Below are positions 34,442 through 42,798 of a stretch of DNA of 64,000 nt, one piece after another. How positions within the stretch are numbered: position 1 is the first letter of the stretch; every line of letters begins with the position of its first letter. The DNA comes from Clostridium_X cadaveris (lineage in GTDB: Bacteria; Bacillota; Clostridia; Clostridiales; Clostridiaceae). The translations under genes and the position numbers were made by a program. Location of the stretch: assembly GCF_039521325.1 (NCBI RefSeq), contig NZ_BAAACD010000003.1; one strand, written 5' to 3'. The notes below the pieces were generated by a model. It was not told the DNA's origin. It did not search any database and saw only the letters and a list, made by a program, of their open reading frames with translations.

Positions 34442-36442
34442 TTAATTTAGCTCCAAAAGATTGCTGTTTACAAGTATTGAAAAATTAAAAGTCCTTGTTA
34501 TTCCCCCAAAATCTATCACTATTGTGTTGTCATTAAGTTCCTTAATAATCCCTTGCCCAAAAGCTTTATGAGTAACAGCATTTCCTATTTTATAATCACC
34601 ATATCCTATTTCTTCTTTTATGCTACACTCATCAATAAAATATGATGGTTTAATGCTCTTTCCTCTTATATTTTTAGGTGAAAATAAATAAAGTCCTTCT
34701 ATAGCCCTTGTTATAGCCACATAAAATAATCGTCTTTCCTCTTCTATGTTATTCTCATCCTCTGCACTTCTCTTATGAGGTATATATTCTTCAGAGCAAT
34801 TTATTATGTAGACATTTTTAAATTCCATTCCTTTTACTCCATGTATAGTACTAAGAATTACAGCATCTTCTTTAGAATTCTTAGAATGTTTTTTTAGCTC
34901 CTCCTTAACCTCAATCACATGTCCTAAAAACATAGCTATAGCATTATATCCTTCTAAAGAAGCTCTAAACTCCTCAACTATATCTTCTAAATCACTTAAT
35001 GCTATTTTAAATTTTAAACTATACTCTCTTAAATAATCCATATACCCAAGATCAGTTAATACATAGCTAACAGCACTTTTAAGAGACATCTTATTTAATG
35101 CAGCTATTTCTTTAGATAATCCTTCAAAAACTTTTAGTTGAAACGGAGCCATGTCCTGAACTGTTTTTATTATATTAAAGCAGTTATCTTCGTAAGCATA
35201 CTTTTTTAATCCATCTAAAGTATTTTTGCTCACATATCTAAAAGGTTTATTTATTACTCTTAAAAAACTTGTCCTGTCATATGGATTTAATGACAAATTC
35301 AAATAAGCTATTATATCTTGACAAATAAAGTGATTAAAAAAATTATATTCCTTATCTAGTAAAAGAAACGGCACTTTTTTTCTGATACATATATCTATTA
35401 TGCTCCTACTTTCAAGATTGGTCCTGTATAAGACTGCATTACAGCTATACTTCACTCCATTTTTATTATGTTCTCCAACTATATTATCTATTATATACTC
35501 CCCCTCTAAATTTTCGTTAACAGGGGTCATATATCTTATTATTCCATCTTCTTTTTTAAAATAATTTATATTTTTATGATTTCTTAATTTATTATTCTTA
35601 ATAAGACTTTTAGAAATTTCAACAATATTTTTTTTACTTCTATAATTGCAATCTAAATAATATTTTACTCCTCCTAAAAATTCTTTTGAAAAGTTCACCA
35701 TGTATTGAGGCTTGGATCCTCTAAAGCTATAAATACATTGATCCTCATCTCCCACGACAAAGAGACTATTTTCATTTCTATCTGAAAAAAGCTTCAAAAG
35801 ATATATCTGTATATCATCGCAGTCTTGAAATTCATCTACCAAAATATATTTAAATAATCTTTTATATTTTTCTGCCATTCCAGGAGTCTTATCCATAAAA
35901 TCCTTTACCATAAGCTGCATATCATCAAAATCTATAAGACTCTCTTTAGCTTTGTACCTCTCGTACTCTTCATAACACTCTTTAAAAATTTCTTTATCTA
36001 TAGAACTTTCAAATTCATCTATGGATTTAAAACTACATTTAAAAAGAGAGATATTGTTTAATGCTTCTTTTATCTTTTCCTCACCTATATCATCTATATA
36101 TTTCTCTAATACACTCTTCACTATTCTATAGCTTATAGAAGACTCTATTATCTTTATTTCCCCTATTATTCTTGTAAGTATCTTATAGCACAATGCGTGA
36201 AAAGTTCCAAAAAAAGGAGTATTTGCCCCAAACTGTGCTTTATATCTATCTTTCATATTCTGAGCTGCTGCTTTAGTAAAAGTTATAACTATTATATTGT
36301 GTGGATTTACTTTTTTATCATAAATAAGATGCGCAACCCTGTTTATAATAACCGTTGTTTTCCCAGAACCTGGTGCTGCAACTACTAATACCTTTTTATT
36401 TGAAGTCAATATAGCTTCTTTTTGACTCATGTCTAATTGCAT
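34442..36442 (-). CDS. UvrD/PcrA-like ATP-dependent DNA helicase
   Basis: A 666-residue superfamily 1A helicase: Q motif DMSQKEAI (4-11), Walker A APGSGKTT (23-30), FTKAAAQNM (Ia), DFDDMQ, LVDEFQDCD (Walker B, II), VGDEDQCIYSFRGS (III), LDCNYRS (IV), STIHGVKGMEF (V) and VAITRAIEGL (VI). The C-terminal AVTHKAFGQGIIKEL segment is a Tudor-like module that binds RNA polymerase in PcrA. It is shorter than typical PcrA (about 720-740), so it may be a paralogue. ATG follows AGAGAGG. Confidence 0.88.
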   Translation of the reverse strand: MQLDMSQKEAILTSNKKVLVVAAPGSGKTTVIINRVAHLIYDKKVNPHNIIVITFTKAAAQNMKDRYKAQFGANTPFFGTFHALCYKILTRIIGEIKIIESSISYRIVKSVLEKYIDDIGEEKIKEALNNISLFKCSFKSIDEFESSIDKEIFKECYEEYERYKAKESLIDFDDMQLMVKDFMDKTPGMAEKYKRLFKYILVDEFQDCDDIQIYLLKLFSDRNENSLFVVGDEDQCIYSFRGSKPQYMVNFSKEFLGGVKYYLDCNYRSKKNIVEISKSLIKNNKLRNHKNINYFKKEDGIIRYMTPVNENLEGEYIIDNIVGEHNKNGVKYSCNAVLYRTNLESRSIIDICIRKKVPFLLLDKEYNFFNHFICQDIIAYLNLSLNPYDRTSFLRVINKPFRYVSKNTLDGLKKYAYEDNCFNIIKTVQDMAPFQLKVFEGLSKEIAALNKMSLKSAVSYVLTDLGYMDYLREYSLKFKIALSDLEDIVEEFRASLEGYNAIAMFLGHVIEVKEELKKHSKNSKEDAVILSTIHGVKGMEFKNVYIINCSEEYIPHKRSAEDENNIEEERRLFYVAITRAIEGLYLFSPKNIRGKSIKPSYFIDECSIKEEIGYGDYKIGNAVTHKAFGQGIIKELNDNTIVIDFGGITRTFNFSILVNSNLLELN

Positions 36443-36512
36443 AAAAAAACCTCTCTTTAAAACCCTTTATCTTTGATTATAGCCATATCTCCACATATAT
36501 AGCACAAAATAT

Positions 36513-36551
36513 ATTGTAATAATTTTGACTAAGTATTACAATAAATATAAT
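36513..36551 (+). promoter_or_regulatory. Promoter of pncB with straddling inverted repeat
   Basis: ATTGTAATA (36513-36521) and TATTACAAT (36534-36542) form a perfect 9-bp inverted repeat with a 12-bp spacer. A TTGACT box (36525-36530) lies inside it and TATAAT (36546-36551) follows, with a short 15-bp spacing. The geometry fits a repressor site over a sub-optimal promoter. Confidence 0.5.
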
Positions 36552-36584
36552 TTAATATGCTTAATTTAAGAGGAGATTTGAGAT

Positions 36585-38054
36585 ATGAATAGATTCAACG
36601 TAAGAAACGAAAGAAATCTTACCATGTTAGTTGATTTTTATGAACTTACTATGGGTAACGGGTATTTTGATAATGGAGTTGCAAATAAAATAGCGTATTT
36701 CGATATGTTTTTTAGACGTGTGCCTGATGGCGGCGGTTACTGCATAATGGCTGGCGTAGAGCAGCTTATAGAATATTTATCTGATTTAAAGTTTACTGAA
36801 GATGATATAGAGTATTTAAAAAGTAAAAATACTTTTTCAGAAGAATTCCTTGATTACTTAAAAAACTTTGAATTCGTATGCGATGTTTGGGCTATTCCAG
36901 AAGGGAATCCAGTCTTTCCAAGCGAACCCCTAGTTGTTGTAAAGGGTCCAGTTATTCAAGCTCAGTTCATTGAAACTATGATACTCCTTACAGTCAACCA
37001 CCAGACTCTCATAGCTACAAAAGCTAATAGAATCTGCAGAGCTGCTCAAGGAAGACCTGTAATGGAATTTGGATCAAGACGTGCTCAGGGCTATGACGGT
37101 GCTATATATGGAGCGAGAGCTGCTATGATAGGAGGATGTTCTTCTACTGCATGTACTATAGCTGATGAAATGTTTGATGTTCCTGCAGTGGGTACAATGG
37201 CTCATAGTTGGGTTCAGCTTTTTGATAATGAATATGATGCCTTTAAATGTTGGGCAGAAACATATCCTGATAACTGCGTGCTTTTGGTAGATACTTATAA
37301 CGTACTCAAATCAGGAATTCCAAATGCTATAAAAGTATTTGATGAAATATTGAAGCCTATGGGTATAAGACCAAAAGGAATAAGAATAGATAGTGGAGAT
37401 ATAACTTATCTTACAAATTGCTGTAGAGAACTTTTAGATGCAGCTGGATATGAAGATTGTAAAATTGTAATCTCTAACTCTCTTGATGAATATATAATAT
37501 CGGACGTAATTGCTCAAGGGGCTAAAGTTGATTCCTTTGGAGTTGGTGAAAGACTTATAACTGCAAAATCGGAACCAGTATTCGGTGGTGTATACAAACT
37601 TTCTGCTATAGAAAATGGCTCTACCATAGTACCTAAAATAAAGATTAGTGAAAATGAAGAAAAAATAACTAACCCAGGATTTAAAAAGATTTACAGAGTC
37701 TTTGATAAAAAATCGCATATGGCTATAGCTGATTTATTAGCTTTAAATTCTGAAATTGTAGATGAGTCCCAACCTTTAGAATTATTTAACCCAGTATACA
37801 CATGGAAAAGAAAGAAAGTTAAAAATTACTATGTCAAAGAACTTTTAGTTAAGATATTTGATCATGGTAAAGCTGTTTATACTAGTCCATCTGTATTAGA
37901 AATCAAAGAGTTTTCTCAAAAAGAAACATCAAAACTTTGGCCTGAGGTTTTAAGATTTGAAAATCCTCATACGTATTATGTAGATCTGTCTAAGGATTTA
38001 TGGGATTTAAAGCATTCACTTTTACATAACTTATCATCAAACTTTGAAGAGTAG
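36585..38054 (+). CDS. pncB: Nicotinate phosphoribosyltransferase
   Basis: A 489-residue enzyme that joins nicotinate to PRPP with ATP, the first step of the Preiss-Handler salvage route to NAD. The N-terminal LTMLVDFYELTMGNGYF, the active-site loop FGSRRAQGYDGA and KGIRIDSGDITYL plus VDSFGVGERL are family signatures. AGAGGAG precedes the ATG. It is monocistronic with an efficient terminator. The ECF S component at 15431 could supply niacin, but that link is speculative. Confidence 0.93.
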   Translation: MNRFNVRNERNLTMLVDFYELTMGNGYFDNGVANKIAYFDMFFRRVPDGGGYCIMAGVEQLIEYLSDLKFTEDDIEYLKSKNTFSEEFLDYLKNFEFVCDVWAIPEGNPVFPSEPLVVVKGPVIQAQFIETMILLTVNHQTLIATKANRICRAAQGRPVMEFGSRRAQGYDGAIYGARAAMIGGCSSTACTIADEMFDVPAVGTMAHSWVQLFDNEYDAFKCWAETYPDNCVLLVDTYNVLKSGIPNAIKVFDEILKPMGIRPKGIRIDSGDITYLTNCCRELLDAAGYEDCKIVISNSLDEYIISDVIAQGAKVDSFGVGERLITAKSEPVFGGVYKLSAIENGSTIVPKIKISENEEKITNPGFKKIYRVFDKKSHMAIADLLALNSEIVDESQPLELFNPVYTWKRKKVKNYYVKELLVKIFDHGKAVYTSPSVLEIKEFSQKETSKLWPEVLRFENPHTYYVDLSKDLWDLKHSLLHNLSSNFEE

Positions 38055-38068
38055 TCTTTATATGAAAG

Positions 38069-38106
38069 GAGTGTATATTGAATTAAGCAATATACACTCT
38101 TTTTTC
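38069..38106 (+). terminator. Intrinsic terminator of pncB
   Basis: GAGTGTATATTG and CAATATACACTC form a 12-bp perfect stem followed by TTTTTT. Confidence 0.9.
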
Positions 38107-38113
38107 TTTAAAA

Positions 38114-38311
38114 TTATAATGCTAACATATCCTCATCATCTGATTCTATAAATAATGATTCATCATTTAATATATGAGAAAAACTTCCTTTAAAGTCATC
38201 CCTATCTAAATAAAGTTTGAATGGACATTCTTCCCCTTTATCATAGAAAGCACAGGTTTTAAAACATTGTACACTTTCTCTATTTGTTGATAAAAAAGGA
38301 CAATTACTCAT
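38114..38311 (-). CDS. Small cysteine-containing protein
   Basis: A 65-residue protein with four clustered cysteines in the N-terminal half (NCPFL, then QCFKTC and ECPF), a pattern that could bind a metal ion or iron-sulfur cluster, and an acidic C-terminal tail (SDDEDMLAL). No family is recognised. The ATG at 38311 is placed after AGGGGTGA; two upstream in-frame starts overlap that site. Confidence 0.55.
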   Translation of the reverse strand: MSNCPFLSTNRESVQCFKTCAFYDKGEECPFKLYLDRDDFKGSFSHILNDESLFIESDDEDMLAL

Positions 38312-38416
38312 CGTCATCACCCCTGTTCTTATTAATTCCCCTGACTACATTATATTAGAATTTTCTAAAAAATCAAAGTAAATAATCAATTCTTTAATAT
38401 TTTTATTCCTCTATAA

Positions 38417-38456
38417 TAAAAAGACGCAAAACTAAAGAAGTTATTGCATCTTTTTA
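38417..38456 (-). terminator. Intrinsic terminator of mntP
   Basis: AAAAAGATGCAA pairs with TTGCGTCTTTTT (one G-U pair), followed by T and A on the minus strand. Confidence 0.75.
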
Positions 38457-38469
38457 TATTTATTTCCAA

Positions 38470-39093
38470 TTAAATAAGTCCTAAAAAATTAGTATGCTCC
38501 AGAAATATGTTTATTCCTATCAATATAAGAATAATGCCTCCTATTATTTCAGCTTTATCTTTAAGGAATGATCCACATTTCTTTCCCATCTTTACTCCTA
38601 TAAAACACATTATAAAAGTTATTATTGCTATTATCAATGCTGAGGATACTATAGAAATATTTAAAAAAGCAAAACTTACGCCTACAGCTAGAGCATCAAT
38701 GCTTGTAGCTATAGCTAACAGTAACAGTTCTTTATTACTCACAAGTTTTTCATTATTAACTTTTGAATCAGTATCTTCATCTTTGCTTTTATTTTCTTTA
38801 TATTCTTCTGGATGTTTTTTGTCTTGCATTGCTTCATAAATCATCTTCCCACCTATTATGCTAAGTAAAATTAGAGCAATCCAATGATCTATGCTTGTGA
38901 TATAATCCTTAAATCCCAATCCCAATGCCCATCCAATTGCAGGCATAAGCCCTTGAAATCCCCCCATATAAAGAGCCACCTTTGCTGCATTCTTATTTGT
39001 TATTTTTTTCATTCTCATTCCATTAGTTATAGACACTGCAAAAGCGTCCATAGATAGTCCAAAAGCCGTTAATATTAGTGATAATAAATTCAT
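38470..39093 (-). CDS. mntP: Manganese efflux pump MntP
   Basis: A 207-residue, six-helix exporter built of two similar halves; each half has the motif of the family, SMDAFAVS (about 14-21) and SIDALAVG (about 131-138), whose aspartates bind the ion. A hydrophilic acidic loop (about 90-115) joins the halves. The start ATG at 39093 follows AAGGAGAG at 8 bases, better than the ATG at 39099. Its mRNA leader is a yybP-ykoY riboswitch, which independently supports manganese export. Confidence 0.93.
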   Translation of the reverse strand: MNLLSLILTAFGLSMDAFAVSITNGMRMKKITNKNAAKVALYMGGFQGLMPAIGWALGLGFKDYITSIDHWIALILLSIIGGKMIYEAMQDKKHPEEYKENKSKDEDTDSKVNNEKLVSNKELLLLAIATSIDALAVGVSFAFLNISIVSSALIIAIITFIMCFIGVKMGKKCGSFLKDKAEIIGGIILILIGINIFLEHTNFLGLI

Positions 39094-39113
39094 TTTCATC
39101 TCTCCTTTATACA

Positions 39114-39170
39114 ATAAAAAAAGACTTTTAGCACAAAATAGCTATCAAAAACTATTTGTGCTAAAAGTCT
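39114..39170 (-). terminator. Riboswitch-controlled terminator upstream of mntP
   Basis: A long stem in which AGACTTTTAGCACAAATAG pairs with its complement near 39122-39140, followed by a T run on the minus strand. Its 5' arm begins inside the end of the aptamer (GAGACT), so ligand binding to the aptamer can prevent its formation. Confidence 0.85.
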
Positions 39171-39264
39171 CACCTTGACGTAAATCAATATAAAGCCAGG
39201 TTTATTTAAACCAGTATGTTGACTTTATAATCCTATAAATATAGGCGGTTACTCCCTTTTAATA
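39161..39264 (-). promoter_or_regulatory. yybP-ykoY manganese riboswitch aptamer
   Basis: On the minus strand the conserved parts appear in order: AAAAGGGAGTAACCGCC, GTCAACATACTGG, CCTGGC and CAAGGTGAGACT. These are the hallmark loops of the yybP-ykoY class, in which L1 and L3 bind manganese. It directly precedes mntP and an overlapping terminator hairpin, the standard transcription-attenuation arrangement that turns on the exporter at high Mn2+. Confidence 0.9.
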
Positions 39265-39350
39265 CAATATCTTAACTTTACAATAATCTTAATACTTTAA
39301 TACTACTATCTTAATAAATTTATGTCAACTCGTTACTGCTAATAAAAACA

Positions 39351-39398
39351 TAGGAATTATTCTAATACTTTAAAATAAGAGTCCTAGAATAATTCCTC
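39351..39398 (-). terminator. Probable terminator of the 39407-39736 gene
   Basis: AGGAATTATTCTA and TAGAATAATTCCT form a 13-bp stem with a 20-base loop; TATGTTTTTATT follows on the minus strand. Confidence 0.6.
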
Positions 39399-39406
39399 AA
39401 TTTTTA

Positions 39407-39736
39407 TTATAAATCGCATTTTAAAGTTTTTCTGCATGTTATTTCAATAATTTCATTTTGAAATGCTTTTAATAATGCTTTTTCTAAAACTTTTTCAGTA
39501 TCGAAATTCGCTGCATCAAGACATTGTGCATATACTTTGTTTGTCTCTCCAAAAGCATTCTTATAAGTTACCACTACATGAGGCTTGTCATACTCAACCT
39601 TTTCAACTTTTATACCCCAAGTAATTTGAGCAAAATCACCTTTCATTTCAAGCTTTGTCATTTCATTAAGCTTTTTAGTGTCTTCTGCAGCATCTCTTAC
39701 TATTATTAATTCGTCTCCAACTTTATATTTACTCAT
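39407..39736 (-). CDS. Hypothetical protein, about 109 residues
   Basis: A soluble protein without a recognised domain. The N-terminal MSKYKVGDELIIVRDA and the following strands (VEKVEYDKPHVVVTYKNAFG) suggest a small SH3-like or KOW-like beta barrel, followed by a helical C-terminus ending in a Cys pair region (CRKTLKCDL). The ATG at 39736 is preceded by AGGGGGA. It is monocistronic. No function is proposed. Confidence 0.6.
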   Translation of the reverse strand: MSKYKVGDELIIVRDAAEDTKKLNEMTKLEMKGDFAQITWGIKVEKVEYDKPHVVVTYKNAFGETNKVYAQCLDAANFDTEKVLEKALLKAFQNEIIEITCRKTLKCDL

Positions 39737-39995
39737 TTATATTTCCCCCTATTAGTTAGTTATTTTTTTAACATTCTTTATGTTTTTAGTTTAACATAGT
39801 TTTTTAAATTAGTAAATATAATTTTTCAATATTATCAGAAAATTTTATATAAACTTTTATATGTATATATTACAAATATATGTCTCTATTATAAATTAAT
39901 ATTCCTTGAATTTATTTAAAAGAATTTCATTTTGTCTTCTATTTATGATAATATGAAATAAGACATAAATTAACCTTAACTAAAGGAGATACTTA

Positions 39996-40871
39996 ATGTT
40001 TGGATATGTAAAACCATGTATTCCAGAACTTAAAGTTAAAGATTTTGAAAAGTTTAAAGCATATTATTGCGGTTTATGCCATAGCATAAAAAAGCTTTAT
40101 GGAAATCTTCCACGCTTATGCTTAAACTATGATATGACATTCCTCGCAATATTATTAGATTCTCTTACAGAGGATTCTATTAATTATAAAAAAATAATTT
40201 GTCCCACTCATCCAACAAAGAAAAAATCTCTTGTATGCTCTAATTTTGCACTAGAATATAGTGCTCATATGAATGTAAGCTTATTTTATTATAAGCTTTT
40301 GGATGATGTTAAAGATGATAACAATTTAAAGAGTAAAGCTTTAAGTTCTCTGTTGAAGTCTAAAGTCAACAACTACTCAAATGAAATAGGAAGTATAAAT
40401 CTAGAGATTTATTATGAACTTATGGAATTATCTAGATTGGAATCATCCAAAATAACTTCTATAGATGAGATATGTGATCCATTCAGTACCCTTACGGCTG
40501 TGGTTCTTTCTTCATACCCTCACTATAATGGCGATGATAAAGATAAAAAACACCTTTATTCCTTAGGCTATAACCTTGGGAGATGGATTTATCTAATTGA
40601 TGCTATGGATGATTTAGAAAAAGATATCAGCGAAAACAAATTTAACGCTATAAATGAAGTGTATAACACTGAAAATCTTCCTTTTAGCGATTTCAAATCC
40701 TGTATAGCTGAGAAAATTAATTTTCTTCTTATAAATTGCGGATCAGAATGCCTATATCATTTGGAAAAGCTTCCTCTACAGAAAAATAAAGACCTACTAC
40801 TCAATATAGTTCATTTAGGAATAATGGAACAAACAGAACGATTAACTAAAGGAGTGATACATAATGACTAA
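39996..40871 (+). CDS. DUF5685 family protein
   Basis: A 291-residue, mostly helical protein. It starts MFGYVKP and carries a cysteine set in YYCGLCHSIKK (about 29-39) and CPTHP...LVC (about 70-82), plus LGRWIYLIDAMDDLEKD (about 196-212), an Asp-rich helix reminiscent of metal-binding motifs in isoprenoid enzymes. These fit DUF5685, of unknown function. The ATG follows AAAGGAGAT. Its end overlaps the start of a J-domain gene by 8 bp, so the two are translationally coupled. Confidence 0.75.
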   Translation: MFGYVKPCIPELKVKDFEKFKAYYCGLCHSIKKLYGNLPRLCLNYDMTFLAILLDSLTEDSINYKKIICPTHPTKKKSLVCSNFALEYSAHMNVSLFYYKLLDDVKDDNNLKSKALSSLLKSKVNNYSNEIGSINLEIYYELMELSRLESSKITSIDEICDPFSTLTAVVLSSYPHYNGDDKDKKHLYSLGYNLGRWIYLIDAMDDLEKDISENKFNAINEVYNTENLPFSDFKSCIAEKINFLLINCGSECLYHLEKLPLQKNKDLLLNIVHLGIMEQTERLTKGVIHND

Positions 40872-41463
40872 CCCTTATGAAGTACTTGGAATAAAAGAAG
40901 GGGCTTCTCAAGATGAAATCAAAAAAGCCTATAGAGAACTAGCAAAAAAATATCATCCAGACCAGTATGGAGATAATCCATTAAGAAATTTAGCAGAAGA
41001 AAAAATGAGGGAATTAAACGAAGCTTATGATTATCTTTCAAAGAATTCTGCTTCTAATAGCAGCTATACTTCTGGTAATTATGAAACTAGCAGCGGATAC
41101 GGTGATTTTAATTCTATAAGACAAGATATACAGCGCGGAGATTTATCCTCTGCTGAGTACAAACTAAGCAATATTTCTAATAAGAATGCAGAATGGCACT
41201 ACCTTATGGGCGTAATTTATATGCAAAAGGGCTGGCATGATGAAGCTTACAATAATATATCTCAAGCTAACCGTATGGACCCTAGTAATGCAGAATATTC
41301 TCAGGCTTTAAACTTTTTAAATAGGCGTACCCAAAACTATAGACAGAGTTATTATGGTACTCGTGGTAATAGTGCCAATAACGCATGCGACTGCTGCAGC
41401 AACCTTATAATTGCAGACTGTTGTTGTGAATGCATGGGTGGTGACTTGATTTCTTGTATTTAG
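40864..41463 (+). CDS. J-domain (DnaJ-like) protein with cysteine-rich tail
   Basis: A 199-residue co-chaperone-like protein. The J domain (about 3-64) has the HPD motif in KYHPDQYG, which stimulates DnaK. After a Ser/Gly/Tyr linker comes a TPR-like helical pair (about 95-155), and the C-terminus is unusually rich in cysteine: CDCCSN and DCCCECMGG (about 175-198). It lacks the G/F, zinc-finger and substrate domains of DnaJ. Such a tail could bind metal or insert near a membrane. It sits between DUF5685 and a small membrane protein. Confidence 0.8.
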   Translation: MTNPYEVLGIKEGASQDEIKKAYRELAKKYHPDQYGDNPLRNLAEEKMRELNEAYDYLSKNSASNSSYTSGNYETSSGYGDFNSIRQDIQRGDLSSAEYKLSNISNKNAEWHYLMGVIYMQKGWHDEAYNNISQANRMDPSNAEYSQALNFLNRRTQNYRQSYYGTRGNSANNACDCCSNLIIADCCCECMGGDLISCI

Positions 41464-41475
41464 AGGTGATTGAAT

Positions 41476-41973
41476 ATGATTAAAAGCAGTAAAATTGCTC
41501 GTGGAGGACTGTATACTGCATTAACAATACTAATTCTATATATATGCAGTATAGCCCCTACAAACAAGCTTACACTTCTTGCAGTAGCATCTGCTATTAT
41601 ACCACTTTCCATACTTACTATAGGTATTAAATACTCTTTTGCAGTTTATTGTGCCTCAGGACTTTTAGCTGTAATTTTAGGTTTAAATGCATCAGCAGTA
41701 AACTACATATTGCTATTTGGAGTATATGGATTTATAAAATACTATGTAGAAGCTTTAAGAAAACCGGTTCTTGAAATTCTATTAAAACTTATATTTTTTA
41801 TATGTTCTGCAGGATTACTATACGGTGTATACAGCCTTTTAGGGCTTCCTCTTAACTTTGCTTTAAACATCTTTATATTGTCTCTTATATATATAGTTTT
41901 TGCTTTTATATATGACTATGCATTGACTATTATAATAAATTTTATAGATACAAAATTTAAAGGTAGAGTTTAG
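41476..41973 (+). CDS. Small polytopic membrane protein
   Basis: A 165-residue protein with about five hydrophobic helices and a basic N-terminus (MIKSSKIARGGLYTAL). The size and the first helix recall ECF S components or related small membrane proteins, but no signature decides it. The ATG at 41476 has GAGGTGA 6 bases upstream; a TTG two codons earlier overlaps that site. It starts 12 bp after the J-protein gene and closes the three-gene operon. Confidence 0.65.
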   Translation: MIKSSKIARGGLYTALTILILYICSIAPTNKLTLLAVASAIIPLSILTIGIKYSFAVYCASGLLAVILGLNASAVNYILLFGVYGFIKYYVEALRKPVLEILLKLIFFICSAGLLYGVYSLLGLPLNFALNIFILSLIYIVFAFIYDYALTIIINFIDTKFKGRV

Positions 41974-41992
41974 AACTCTACCTTTTGTTTTA
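41957..41992. terminator. Bidirectional terminator
   Basis: AAAGGTAGAGTT and AACTCTACCTTT form a 12-bp stem with the stop codon TAG as its loop, followed by TGTTTT; the convergent thioredoxin-like gene ends in it. Confidence 0.8.
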
Positions 41993-42472
41993 AATAAGAA
42001 TCTCTAAAAGATCTTTCTCTATTAGGTCATTGTATCTACCTTCTCGATATTCATCTACATATATTCTCTTTTTCTCTAAAGGAGCTGACGCAATCTTCTC
42101 TTTTATTTCTTTAGGAATTTCAATATATACTCCTTTGGGATTCATTTCATCATCGAACACTAAAATACTAGGTATTCTAACCTCTCCAACAGCTTCCTCT
42201 AAAAAATTTCTATTGTCTTCTTGATCCTTTATTCCAAATACATGAAGCTTTATTAATGAATTTTCTTCTTCAAGTCTTTTTATAAAAGGCAGTGTTGCAG
42301 TGCAGTCTTTGCAATATCCCTCTGTAAATATCAACACTTGTCTTCCCTCTTTAAGCTCTTTAATACTTTCCTTAGCTCCTATTGATAATTCAGTATTACT
42401 ATATCTTTCCCTAAGCTCCTCCTTATTCTTCATGTACTCTTCAAAAGATAAACCTTTTTCTAAATTTATCAT
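41990..42472 (-). CDS. Thioredoxin-fold protein with CxxC
   Basis: A 160-residue cytoplasmic protein; VLIFTEGYCKDCTATLPFI (about 46-64) carries the redox pair Cys-Lys-Asp-Cys on a beta-strand/helix turn, and the cis-proline position follows in VRIPSILVF (about 98-106). The N-terminal 40 residues are a helical extension not found in plain thioredoxin. A role in thiol exchange is inferred. The ATG follows GGATGGTGA. The gene is monocistronic. Confidence 0.75.
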   Translation of the reverse strand: MINLEKGLSFEEYMKNKEELRERYSNTELSIGAKESIKELKEGRQVLIFTEGYCKDCTATLPFIKRLEEENSLIKLHVFGIKDQEDNRNFLEEAVGEVRIPSILVFDDEMNPKGVYIEIPKEIKEKIASAPLEKKRIYVDEYREGRYNDLIEKDLLEILI

Positions 42473-42740
42473 ATCATCACCATCCTCATAGATTAATTTT
42501 AGCTTATTATAAAAAAAAATTAAAGACAGTTTTCACCGCCTTTAAATTAAAATAATTGAACATGGATTGATATAAAATTTGTTAATTTCTTAACAGCCTA
42601 ATTTAATTTTATCAGATATTATTAATAATTCAATACATTTTTCGGAAAAATTATATCTTTTTTTCTTAACTCATTTTAAATATCACTTTTTTCTATATTT
42701 TCAATATATTTTTTTAATTATATATATTACTCAATATTCT

Positions 42741-42769
42741 TTGACAAATAATAATCCTTATTATATAAT
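42741..42769 (+). promoter_or_regulatory. Consensus sigma-A promoter of perR
   Basis: TTGACA (42741-42746), exactly 17 bp, TATAAT (42764-42769): both hexamers match the consensus perfectly, 30 bp before the start codon. Confidence 0.85.
42748..42764 (+). promoter_or_regulatory. PerR-type operator over the perR promoter
   Basis: ATAATAA-TCC-TTATTAT is a perfect 7-3-7 dyad close to the Per box consensus TTATAATNATTATAA. It fills the spacer between -35 and -10, which points to autorepression. Confidence 0.75.
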
Positions 42770-42798
42770 ATAAATATCTAATAATATGAGGTGAGAAT

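Larger units (their letters stand above)
42473..42798. other. AT-rich intergenic region with perR promoter
   Basis: About 325 bp of T-rich DNA between the divergent thioredoxin-like gene and perR. Apart from the promoter and PerR-type box near its right end I see no gene and no strong hairpin. Confidence 0.6.

Noticed and set aside
15973..36542. One shared regulator for the ECF palindrome and the pncB inverted repeat
   Set aside because: The two dyads differ in sequence and spacing, so a common niacin repressor is not supported by what is visible.
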